A DNA stretch of 5,543 nt from Anaerolineae bacterium (lineage in GTDB: Bacteria; Chloroflexota; Anaerolineae; Aggregatilineales; Phototrophicaceae): positions 1 to 5,543 of the forward strand of contig WGEI01000157.1 of assembly GCA_015492875.1 (NCBI GenBank). Direction: 5' to 3'. Below, in pieces: positions 1 to 4,752 of this stretch. The notes under the pieces were generated by a model, which saw nothing but the letters and a program-made list of their open reading frames with translations, ran no database searches and was not told the origin of the DNA. Position numbers and translations under genes: made by a program. Within the stretch, counting starts at the first letter, position 1. Every line of letters begins with the position of its first letter.

Positions 1-316
1 GTATATCCACCACACCTTGTAAACCCAAATCGTCCGCAATGGCAATAACAGGGTCAATATCAGGTGCAGCCAATATGGCAATATCCGGCTGAATACTGCG
101 CAACTGCAAGACAATATCTACTCCCTGCATATCCGGCACATTGAAATCCACCAAAGCGAGGTCTTGCGGGTGTGATTGAATATATTCCAATGCGGGTGTC
201 GCCGCCGTAAAGGAGGTAATCTCATATCCCCCAAGCTGCTCCAAAGCGCGGCGAACCTGAACGGCAAAATCAAGATTATGGCTGATAATCAGGATACGAA
301 TAGCTAGCAACCCCAT
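1..316 (-). CDS. Receiver-domain (response-regulator-like) protein, N-terminal part, atypical active site
   Basis: The gene is cut by the left edge of the window, so only 105 residues are visible. Read from ATG at 316, they follow the CheY-like alternating beta/alpha pattern. Strand beta1 is IRILIIS (residues 6-12), the acceptor loop is LVDFNVPDMQG with Asp57, beta4 is IAILAAP (79-85), and beta5 starts near GVVDI (101-105). An in-frame TAA at 338-340 limits the start to ATG 316 or the TTG two codons later; the Shine-Dalgarno is weak. Asp57 and the following P-D-M-x-G are well kept. The acidic pair that normally follows beta1 reads Ser12-His13, the beta4 Thr/Ser reads Ala, and no Lys is seen at the end of beta5. 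In typical receivers these residues bind Mg2+ and drive the phosphorylation switch. This one may therefore be a pseudo-receiver or respond differently. The output domain, if any, lies outside the window, so the regulated process is unknown. Confidence 0.85.
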   Translation of the reverse strand, partial: MGLLAIRILIISHNLDFAVQVRRALEQLGGYEITSFTAATPALEYIQSHPQDLALVDFNVPDMQGVDIVLQLRSIQPDIAILAAPDIDPVIAIADDLGLQGVVDI

Positions 317-366
317 TGAATAAAGCTTTTCTGTGAATTAAGCGTCAGGCAATACCTTATCATTCT

Positions 367-372
367 ATTGTA
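367..372 (-). promoter_or_regulatory. Possible -10 element of the receiver gene
   Basis: On the minus strand this reads TACAAT, five of six matches to the sigma70 -10 consensus, about 50 bases before ATG 316. The sequence 17 bases upstream (TGTGCG) is a poor -35, and there is no TGn extension. The call rests on the hexamer and its position alone. Confidence 0.3.
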
Positions 373-423
373 CTCACCTCACAGTTTCTCGCACATTAAA
401 AATCAATCAAACACGCTTTCGGC

Positions 424-453
424 AAAAGAAAAGCGAGCTTTGAGTAAGCCCGC
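424..453 (-). terminator. Rho-independent terminator of the lipoprotein gene
   Basis: On the minus strand GCGGGCTT (453-446) pairs with AAGCTCGC (440-433), giving an eight-base-pair stem with one G-U wobble and the five-base loop ACTCA. TTTTCTTTT follows at 432-424. The stem starts 28 bases after the lipoprotein TAG stop. Stem, loop and U-tract all fit an intrinsic terminator, which separates this gene from the receiver gene downstream. Confidence 0.85.
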
Positions 454-480
454 CTCTCATAACCTCATTAAGAGAGAATA

Positions 481-1647
481 CTACTCAGCGGTGACACTGA
501 CATTGATCGTGCCTGTATTATTCACTTCGCTCACTTCCGACACCGTGTTATCTGGGTCTGCGCGGCTTACTAGCGTGTATGTACCCGCTGCATCAAAAGT
601 TATATCCACAGTGAGTGTAATGCTTTCGCCAGGATTCAAATTCGATACGGCAGGGCTATCAATCTCCACATTATTTAATTCATGTACCACGACAAAAGCA
701 CCCGATGCCCCACTGCCTGTATTCGTCACAACAATTGAATACGAGGTGGTGACATCGCTAGAGCCAGAGGGGATTATAACGCTGGTGTCGCCAGTGATAT
801 TGGCAATCACTAAATCTGGTTGACCGGGCGTAGCCGTAGGCGTAAAGGTGGCGGTATTTGCGGGTGCAACGGTAAAGGTCGCCGTGGGGGAAGTCGTCGG
901 TGTGGCTGTTGGTTGATTTTGCGGCGTAGGCGATGGTGGCGGCGTCACAATTGGCACAGCATTGCAAACACCATAAACTGTTGTATATTGCGCGCTCACC
1001 CACCCTTCTCGCGTATTGACCCGCAGCATCCACCACGAGTTATCGCCTAAACGTCCGATAATAGGCGCTAAAGTGCCGGTAGAGAGGACGGTGATAATGT
1101 CATAATCGGTGCTGGGGCCAGTGCGGAAATTCAGGCCGGTATTGATAAGGGCACGGCATGTGGGGTCATTGGGGTCAATTTGTGGCACGTTGCTTTGGGG
1201 TGCAGAGGTAGCTGTGACAGCGGCGATGCTGGAGCGCACAACAAGTTGTAAAGTTGCTGGCTCGCTGAGAATATCGCCTTTATATGCCACTACACGTAAT
1301 TCAATATTCCCCTCACTCGCTGGGGTGAAGTCCAACAAAGCATTACGGCTATCCGCGTCGGCATCGGCAGCGAAGGGCAAAACTTTGGCGACATTGCCAT
1401 TCACAAACATCTGCACACTAGTCACACCACGCGCGTTGGTGATAGCAGCGTTGACGAAGACCGTTTCGCCAACAACAACCTCTGTGCCATTTTGTGGCGA
1501 AAGAATTTGGACAACAGGGCGCTCGGTAGATGGCGCATTATTATTGGGCGTAATTGTTGGCAAAACCGTTGGCACTGCCTTCGTGCCAAGATTACAAGCT
1601 GTAAGCACAAGGCTGAGCAAGAGAAACGCTATCATTCGGACGCGCAT
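481..1647 (-). CDS. Secreted lipoprotein with Ig-like, SH3b and CARDB domains
   Basis: This 388-residue protein starts with a short basic segment, a hydrophobic stretch and the lipobox LTAC. Cys18 is the predicted lipidated residue, so the mature protein should be membrane-anchored and face outward. After a Pro/Thr spacer (about 22-42) comes an Ig-like beta-sandwich (about 43-137; VQILSPQNGTEVVVGETV). A bacterial SH3 domain follows (about 164-228; LNFRTGPSTDYDIITVL, then WWMLRV and GWVSAQY). It is flanked by Cys164 and Cys228, which could form a disulfide. A Pro/Thr/Ala linker (232-276) leads to a CARDB-type domain (277-386), recognised by PDLVIANI, a VVTNTGSG strand and ADPDNTVSEVSEVNNT. SH3b domains often bind peptidoglycan or peptides, and CARDB is an adhesion-type fold. 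No catalytic motif is visible, so binding or scaffolding at the envelope is the inferred role. ATG 1647 is chosen because AAGGA lies six bases upstream; Met5 is a less likely start. Confidence 0.9.
   Translation of the reverse strand: MRVRMIAFLLLSLVLTACNLGTKAVPTVLPTITPNNNAPSTERPVVQILSPQNGTEVVVGETVFVNAAITNARGVTSVQMFVNGNVAKVLPFAADADADSRNALLDFTPASEGNIELRVVAYKGDILSEPATLQLVVRSSIAAVTATSAPQSNVPQIDPNDPTCRALINTGLNFRTGPSTDYDIITVLSTGTLAPIIGRLGDNSWWMLRVNTREGWVSAQYTTVYGVCNAVPIVTPPPSPTPQNQPTATPTTSPTATFTVAPANTATFTPTATPGQPDLVIANITGDTSVIIPSGSSDVTTSYSIVVTNTGSGASGAFVVVHELNNVEIDSPAVSNLNPGESITLTVDITFDAAGTYTLVSRADPDNTVSEVSEVNNTGTINVSVTAE
820..954 (-). repeat. Low-complexity Pro/Thr linker coding segment
   Basis: This part of the lipoprotein gene encodes residues 232-276, almost entirely Pro, Thr, Ala and Ser with recurring T-A-T/P-T-x-T units. 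On the plus strand it shows as degenerate GGCGTAGGCG- and GGTGGCGG-like runs. The composition is typical of a flexible extended linker between folded extracellular domains. Such tracts vary readily in length between strains. Confidence 0.6.
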
Positions 1648-1653
1648 AATCAG

Positions 1654-1658
1654 TCCTT
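1654..1658 (-). promoter_or_regulatory. Ribosome binding site of the lipoprotein gene
   Basis: The minus strand reads AAGGA, followed by six bases (CTGATT) and ATG 1647. This spacing selects Met1 over the in-frame Met5. Confidence 0.7.
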
Positions 1659-1700
1659 AGCAAGTTTTATATTTAATAATTGAAAGCCTATCACGCCTCG

Positions 1701-1729
1701 ATTCTAACACTGTGCGCCATTCCGCACAA
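1701..1729 (-). promoter_or_regulatory. Candidate sigma70 promoter of the lipoprotein gene, with an embedded inverted repeat
   Basis: On the minus strand TTGTGC (1729-1724), a 17-base spacer and TAGAAT (1706-1701) form a plausible -35/-10 pair. TG one base before the -10 adds an extended -10 element. Transcription would start near 1694, giving a leader of about 47 bases. The perfect six-base inverted repeat TGTGCG (1711-1716) / CGCACA (1723-1728), with a six-base centre, lies in the spacer and overlaps the -35. That is where a repressor operator would sit, but no regulator can be named. Confidence 0.5.
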
Positions 1730-1788
1730 TCACGTTAGCCCTGTGTGTGCCCTATGAAAGCCAAACACTGTGCAGATTTTCATGAGAA

Positions 1789-1815
1789 CGAAACAAGCCC
1801 CAAAGGGGCTGTTCG
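1789..1815 (-). terminator. Hairpin terminator downstream of the V4R gene
   Basis: The core stem is AGCCCC (1810-1805 on the minus strand) pairing with GGGGCT (1801-1796) across a three-base loop TTT. It extends through one bulged base to an additional AAC/GTT helix. The minus-strand tail reads TTGTTTCGTT, which is T-rich but interrupted. It begins 26 bases after the V4R stop codon. This is likely an intrinsic terminator of moderate strength. Confidence 0.6.
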
Positions 1816-1840
1816 TAAATAGTAGGTTTTCAGACGATGG

Positions 1841-2470
1841 CTAACTAATTGGGTCTTTATAAATGATGTAACGACCCATTTCATCGCCTTTAGCAATACA
1901 AGTGTCCATATCGACCTTAAACTCGTGGCCGCCGGAAACCCACCGCAAACCTTCCTGTAGCAAGCCTTGACCAACGTAGCAAACCGGCTTATCGGCCTTA
2001 CGATTCCAGCACATCGGACAACGCTCTAGGGTATAAATAATGCGGTCGTTACCTTCTTCGTAAACATTAGAAATTTGGTCGGAAAATTGGGAAAAAATAT
2101 TCGCCATAGCGGGCACACCAATCTTCAGCTTCGCATTGAGCGGCAACACCTTAAAGGCAAGGTCGCCAACGCCCGCTAAAGCGCCGAAAGCCCGCAAACC
2201 ATGAGCAAAGGTCGCACGGCCAGCACGCAAGGCGAGGCCACGCCCACCACGCGGACCATACATCTCTTCGAGGGCGACGTTAAGCGCCGTAAAGTCCGCG
2301 AAATCAAAACCTTTTTCAAGGTTATCTGGCGGGTAATTATCAATCAATTCAGGTAACCCGGCCAAATTCAAAATGGCGTTGAGGCCATTTTTGCCCATGA
2401 TTTCTTCCATGGCCAAGATAAAAATGAGGGCAAACTTGTTAGGATAGTAATATCCGGATTTTTCTGCCAT
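1841..2470 (-). CDS. V4R (4-vinyl reductase-type) domain protein
   Basis: This is a 209-residue soluble protein. The C-terminal half (about 110-208) looks like a V4R domain: CPMCWNRKADKPVCYVGQG (151-169), then a Gly-rich turn (GLRWVSGGHEF) and the closing motif VDMDTCIAKGDEMGRYII (186-203). V4R domains are small-molecule-binding modules. They occur in the protochlorophyllide-reduction accessory protein BchJ and as sensor domains in regulators; several bind ligand or metal through conserved Cys. Here Cys151, 154, 164 and 191 are present, but the Cys expected in the final GDxxC pattern is Gly199. The N-terminal half (about 1-109) is mostly helical, with the segment GRGLALRAGRATFAHGLRAFG (77-97 region) rich in Gly, Ala and Arg, and carries no DNA-binding or catalytic motif I recognise. 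No photosynthesis gene is nearby, so a ligand- or redox-sensing role is likelier than pigment synthesis. ATG 2470 is preceded by GGAGGA at a nine-base spacing. The gene appears monocistronic. Confidence 0.85.
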   Translation of the reverse strand: MAEKSGYYYPNKFALIFILAMEEIMGKNGLNAILNLAGLPELIDNYPPDNLEKGFDFADFTALNVALEEMYGPRGGRGLALRAGRATFAHGLRAFGALAGVGDLAFKVLPLNAKLKIGVPAMANIFSQFSDQISNVYEEGNDRIIYTLERCPMCWNRKADKPVCYVGQGLLQEGLRWVSGGHEFKVDMDTCIAKGDEMGRYIIYKDPIS

Positions 2471-2479
2471 TGTGGCTGG

Positions 2480-2485
2480 TCCTCC
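2480..2485 (-). promoter_or_regulatory. Ribosome binding site of the V4R gene
   Basis: The minus strand reads GGAGGA, followed by nine bases and ATG 2470. It is the strongest Shine-Dalgarno sequence in the window and fixes the start. Confidence 0.8.
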
Positions 2486-2565
2486 AATCGGTGAGTACAG
2501 TCAACCGTGGTTCATCAATCCCGGCGTACTGAGGGAACATAGTCCCCACCTGGCTGCCTCAATTA

Positions 2566-2595
2566 AGTATACGACAAAATGGCGTTCTATCCCAA
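2566..2595 (-). promoter_or_regulatory. Candidate sigma70 promoter of the V4R gene
   Basis: On the minus strand TTGGGA (2595-2590) and TATACT (2571-2566) are separated by 18 bases. They match the consensus at four and five of six positions. Transcription would start near 2559 and leave a leader of about 88 bases before ATG 2470. The leader contains only a weak CGGT/ACCG hairpin near the ribosome binding site, and I recognise no riboswitch in it. Confidence 0.5.
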
Positions 2596-2602
2596 TCACA
2601 AC

Positions 2603-2621
2603 GCCTTAATGTTTTTAAGGC
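2603..2621 (-). terminator. Inverted repeat after miaB: weak terminator or upstream operator
   Basis: GCCTTAA and TTAAGGC form a perfect seven-base-pair hairpin with a five-base loop, 45 bases after the miaB stop and immediately upstream of the V4R promoter -35. On the minus strand the tail is GTTGTGATT, which is a poor U-tract, so termination is uncertain. An alternative, mutually exclusive stem GTTTTT/AAAAAC (loop GGCCTT) overlaps it. Its position would also suit a regulator binding above the V4R promoter. Confidence 0.35.
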
Positions 2622-2665
2622 CAAAAACACACAAGGTGTACTATAGCGATAATCGGGTGATTTCG

Positions 2666-4054
2666 TCAACCGAGTAGCGGTATATCGACAATTTGGCGCA
2701 CCTCTTGCGATATTTTTTGGCCGGGCAGGCGACCTTGCATACTATAGGGGCCTGTCCATGTAATTTCTACATCTACTAATTTACCACGATAATCGCCATC
2801 GGCCTCAAAGAAAACCAGTTTATTCTGTGGTGTGCGACCACGCCATTTACCACGATGCTGGTCTTCTACCAAAACCTGAACTTGCTCGCCTAAAAAGCGC
2901 GCGTTAATTTCCGCCATGACTTGAGCTTGCAAATCTTCTAGCATTTTATGACGACGGCGCTTTTCTTCATCTGGCACATCATCTTCCATGCGGCGGTCAC
3001 TAACGGTGTTAGGGCGCGGGCTATAACGTGCGAGATGGGCTTTATCTAACTTCAATTCGGCCAGCAGATTATAGGTATCCATAAACTGGGCTTCAGTTTC
3101 TCCGGGGAAGCCCACGATGATGTCCGTATGGATAGCCACATCGGGTATGCGCTCGCGGATACGGTGAATAAGGCGGCGATATTCATCGGCAGTATAGCCG
3201 CGTTTCATATTTTCGAGCACGTCATCATTACCGGCTTGTACAGGCACTTCGATATGCGGCATGACGCGCGGCAACTCGGCCACAGTATCGAGCAACTTAT
3301 CCGTCATCCAGTTAGGATGGCTGGTGAGGAAGCGAATACGCTCTAAGCCTGTTTCTTCAGCAATGTCATCGATAATCCGCAGCAAATCGGCAAGATCGGG
3401 GCCATCAGGAATATCTTTACCATAACGGTCAACAATCTGGCCGAGCAAAGTAACCTCTTTAACACCTTGCAACGCCAGACTGCGAACATGGGCGACAATT
3501 TCACCCACGCTACGGCTGCGCTCTACCCCACGGCGGAACGGGATAATGCAAAAAGTGCAAGCATGAGAGCAGCCATAGACAACGGGCACATGGGCACTAA
3601 CCAATTGCCCTTGTTCATGCGCTGGCAAAATGAGGTCGCCATCTTGAATCGCCTCACGCTCAGCTCGTGCTTGTTCATCGAGTGCAAGCGCTTCAACTTC
3701 GCCAAGGCGGTCTTGCAAAAATTCAATCATGGGTGCGGGTTCTGAAGGCGGCATGAAGACATCGACAAAGGGCAATTTCTTGCGCAGGTGTAGCGGGTCG
3801 CGCACACCAACTAAGCAACCCATAACGCCGATGACTTTTTCTGGATGGCGCTCTTTTAAGGCTTTGAGCAGCATCAAGCGATTTAGCGCTTTATCTTCGG
3901 CACTTTGCCGCACCACACAGGTATTAACAACGAGAATATCGGCATCATCAGGCGAAACAGCCACATGATGCCCCATGCGCTCCAACTCTGATGCAAGCCG
4001 TTGTGAATCGGCGGTATTCATCTGACAGCCGAAAGTCCAGATGTGATAATCCAT
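2666..4054 (-). CDS. miaB: tRNA-2-methylthio-N6-dimethylallyladenosine synthase MiaB
   Basis: This 462-residue radical SAM enzyme converts N6-isopentenyladenosine at tRNA position 37 to its 2-methylthio form, which supports codon-anticodon pairing. The N-terminal methylthiotransferase domain starts YHIWTFGCQMN and supplies Cys10, Cys46 (VVNTCVVR) and Cys80 (GVMGC) for one [4Fe-4S] cluster. The radical SAM core binds the second cluster through Cys162, Cys166 and Cys169 (YGCSHACTFCIIPFRRG). It continues with LLGQ (204-207), LTSHPNWM, PVQAGNDDVLENMKRGYT and DIIVGFPGET. A C-terminal TRAM domain (about 388-455) contributes to tRNA binding. Length and motif order are those of a full-length family member; E. 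coli MiaB is 474 residues. The usual LLGQNVN reads LLGQIVD here, which I associate with Chloroflexota sequences. ATG 4054 leads directly into the conserved first strand, although no clear Shine-Dalgarno precedes it. A strong promoter of its own suggests constitutive, monocistronic expression. Confidence 0.97.
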   Translation of the reverse strand: MDYHIWTFGCQMNTADSQRLASELERMGHHVAVSPDDADILVVNTCVVRQSAEDKALNRLMLLKALKERHPEKVIGVMGCLVGVRDPLHLRKKLPFVDVFMPPSEPAPMIEFLQDRLGEVEALALDEQARAEREAIQDGDLILPAHEQGQLVSAHVPVVYGCSHACTFCIIPFRRGVERSRSVGEIVAHVRSLALQGVKEVTLLGQIVDRYGKDIPDGPDLADLLRIIDDIAEETGLERIRFLTSHPNWMTDKLLDTVAELPRVMPHIEVPVQAGNDDVLENMKRGYTADEYRRLIHRIRERIPDVAIHTDIIVGFPGETEAQFMDTYNLLAELKLDKAHLARYSPRPNTVSDRRMEDDVPDEEKRRRHKMLEDLQAQVMAEINARFLGEQVQVLVEDQHRGKWRGRTPQNKLVFFEADGDYRGKLVDVEITWTGPYSMQGRLPGQKISQEVRQIVDIPLLG

Positions 4055-4090
4055 ATTTATATGCTGACCAATCTCAAACCAGATAAGCGT

Positions 4091-4119
4091 ATTGTAGCGA
4101 AATGCTTCACAAGCGTCAA
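4091..4119 (-). promoter_or_regulatory. Near-consensus sigma70 promoter of miaB
   Basis: On the minus strand TTGACG (4119-4114) and TACAAT (4096-4091) each match the consensus at five of six positions and are separated by exactly 17 bases. Transcription would begin near 4084, leaving a leader of about 30 bases with no obvious Shine-Dalgarno. It lies wholly in the gap after the upstream gene, so miaB should be transcribed independently. Confidence 0.75.
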
Positions 4120-4144
4120 TGAGGCCTTATAGTTTATTGCTAAT

Positions 4145-4519
4145 TTACTGGCAAGGCACAGCACATAGAGAAATTTGTTGCGGCGCCCCGTCAAGCCATA
4201 GGGTGAGGGTATTATCTCCTAATGATACGTGATAGGTGACATCAAATTCGAGCGGCGCACCTTGACTAACACCTTGAAAAATCTCCTCACCATTCACTTC
4301 TACAATCAATGAACCTGCTGGTGCTATTATGCGTAACACATAGTTCACACATTCCCCGACAGGCTCTAGTGAAACAATTCGCCGTAGCCACGCCCCGCTA
4401 GCTAATGCAGTATAGTGGGGTAACGGTGTCCAAGCAGAATCCGTTCCCGGTCGCACTTGTGGCGTTGGTGTATAGAGCGCCAGCCAACCATTTTGAAGTT
4501 CAATGCTATATTCAGTCAT
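4145..4519 (-). CDS. Small protein resembling a glycoside hydrolase family 2 sugar-binding (galactose-binding-like) domain
   Basis: This 124-residue protein has no signal peptide or membrane segment. Its sequence follows the jelly-roll N-terminal domain of family 2 glycosidases motif by motif. It has W30-T-P-L-P-H35, then W44-L-R-R (GH2 enzymes have a W-Y/L-R-R strand here), Y60-V-L-R-I, V75-N-G-E-E-I-F-Q-G (typical VNG...G loop), E91-F-D-V-T95 and G101-D-N-T-L-T-L (GxNxLxV strand). In those enzymes the domain is a non-catalytic beta-sandwich joined to Ig-like and TIM-barrel domains. Here it stands alone and ends in a short Cys-containing tail (Cys119, Cys123). A binding or scaffold role is inferred; the ligand is unknown, and nearby genes give no sugar-metabolism context. 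The cytoplasmic location is also inferred. No ribosome binding site precedes ATG 4519, and an extended -10 element ends six bases before it, so translation is probably leaderless. Confidence 0.75.
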   Translation of the reverse strand: MTEYSIELQNGWLALYTPTPQVRPGTDSAWTPLPHYTALASGAWLRRIVSLEPVGECVNYVLRIIAPAGSLIVEVNGEEIFQGVSQGAPLEFDVTYHVSLGDNTLTLWLDGAPQQISLCAVPCQ

Positions 4520-4525
4520 AATTGG

Positions 4526-4534
4526 AGTATACCA
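4526..4534 (-). promoter_or_regulatory. Extended -10 element placing transcription start at the ATG (leaderless mRNA)
   Basis: The minus strand reads TGGTATACT. This is TGn followed by a five-of-six -10 hexamer, then six bases (CCAATT) and ATG 4519. Initiation usually occurs about seven bases past the hexamer, which is the A of this ATG. No good -35 is visible, as is common for extended -10 promoters. The absence of a Shine-Dalgarno fits a leaderless transcript. Confidence 0.55.
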
Positions 4535-4743
4535 AATTCAAATGCCCAAAACAGTAAACAATCGGCATATTATAGCCCAAGACATGCGGGGCTAGCAGGC
4601 GCTTTACCCTCAAATCCCCTACCCTGCTTGCGAAAGCCATCTAAAAAGCCGAGAATAACGTTAGATAAATTAAATTTACAACAATATCATATAGGGCAAT
4701 TCCGTCGCTTCAAATCCATAAACTACCCCAACGAGAGTGTGTA

Positions 4744-4748
4744 GAGGT
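4744..4748 (+). promoter_or_regulatory. Ribosome binding site of the radical SAM gene
   Basis: GAGGT lies four bases before ATG 4753. The spacing is slightly short, but it is the only Shine-Dalgarno-like sequence near the start and supports that ATG. Confidence 0.65.
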
Positions 4749-4752
4749 CATC

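Larger units (their letters stand above)
4520..4752. other. Divergent intergenic region
   Basis: This 233-base gap separates two divergently transcribed genes. The left end holds the extended -10 of the small GH2-like gene. The middle contains AGCAGG and CCTGCT far apart, a weak long-loop pairing. Positions 4660-4695 are A+T-rich and hold the best plus-strand promoter guess for the radical SAM gene: TTAGAT (4661-4666), 18 bases, TATCAT (4685-4690). The -10 is fair and the -35 poor, so this promoter is a weak call. I see no RNA gene or terminator. Confidence 0.4.

Noticed and set aside
820..960. G-rich repetitive plus-strand stretch that could be taken for a tandem repeat or G-quadruplex region
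   Set aside because: It is explained by codons for the Pro/Thr/Ala linker. The units are degenerate and do not repeat at a fixed period.
368..1660. Several plus-strand open frames opposite the lipoprotein gene, some over 150 codons
   Set aside because: Their translations are low-complexity or patternless and mirror the Pro/Thr linker and beta-rich coding of the minus strand. The minus-strand frame has a signal peptide, three recognisable domains, an RBS and a terminator.
1780..1974. Minus-strand 64-codon frame overlapping the V4R stop
   Set aside because: It lies in another frame of the V4R coding end, crosses the terminator hairpin and has no RBS or recognisable motif.
3128..3968. Plus- and minus-strand frames inside miaB
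   Set aside because: They lie fully within a confidently identified full-length gene and show no domain or initiation signal.
4581..4627. AGCAGG/CCTGCT inverted repeat as a possible RNA structure or terminator
   Set aside because: Only six pairs across a loop of about 28 bases, with no U-tract and no supporting inner stem.
4457..4744. Plus-strand 95-codon frame across the divergent intergenic region
   Set aside because: It overlaps the start of the GH2-like gene, has no RBS, its translation has no fold pattern, and it would occupy the promoter region of both flanking genes.
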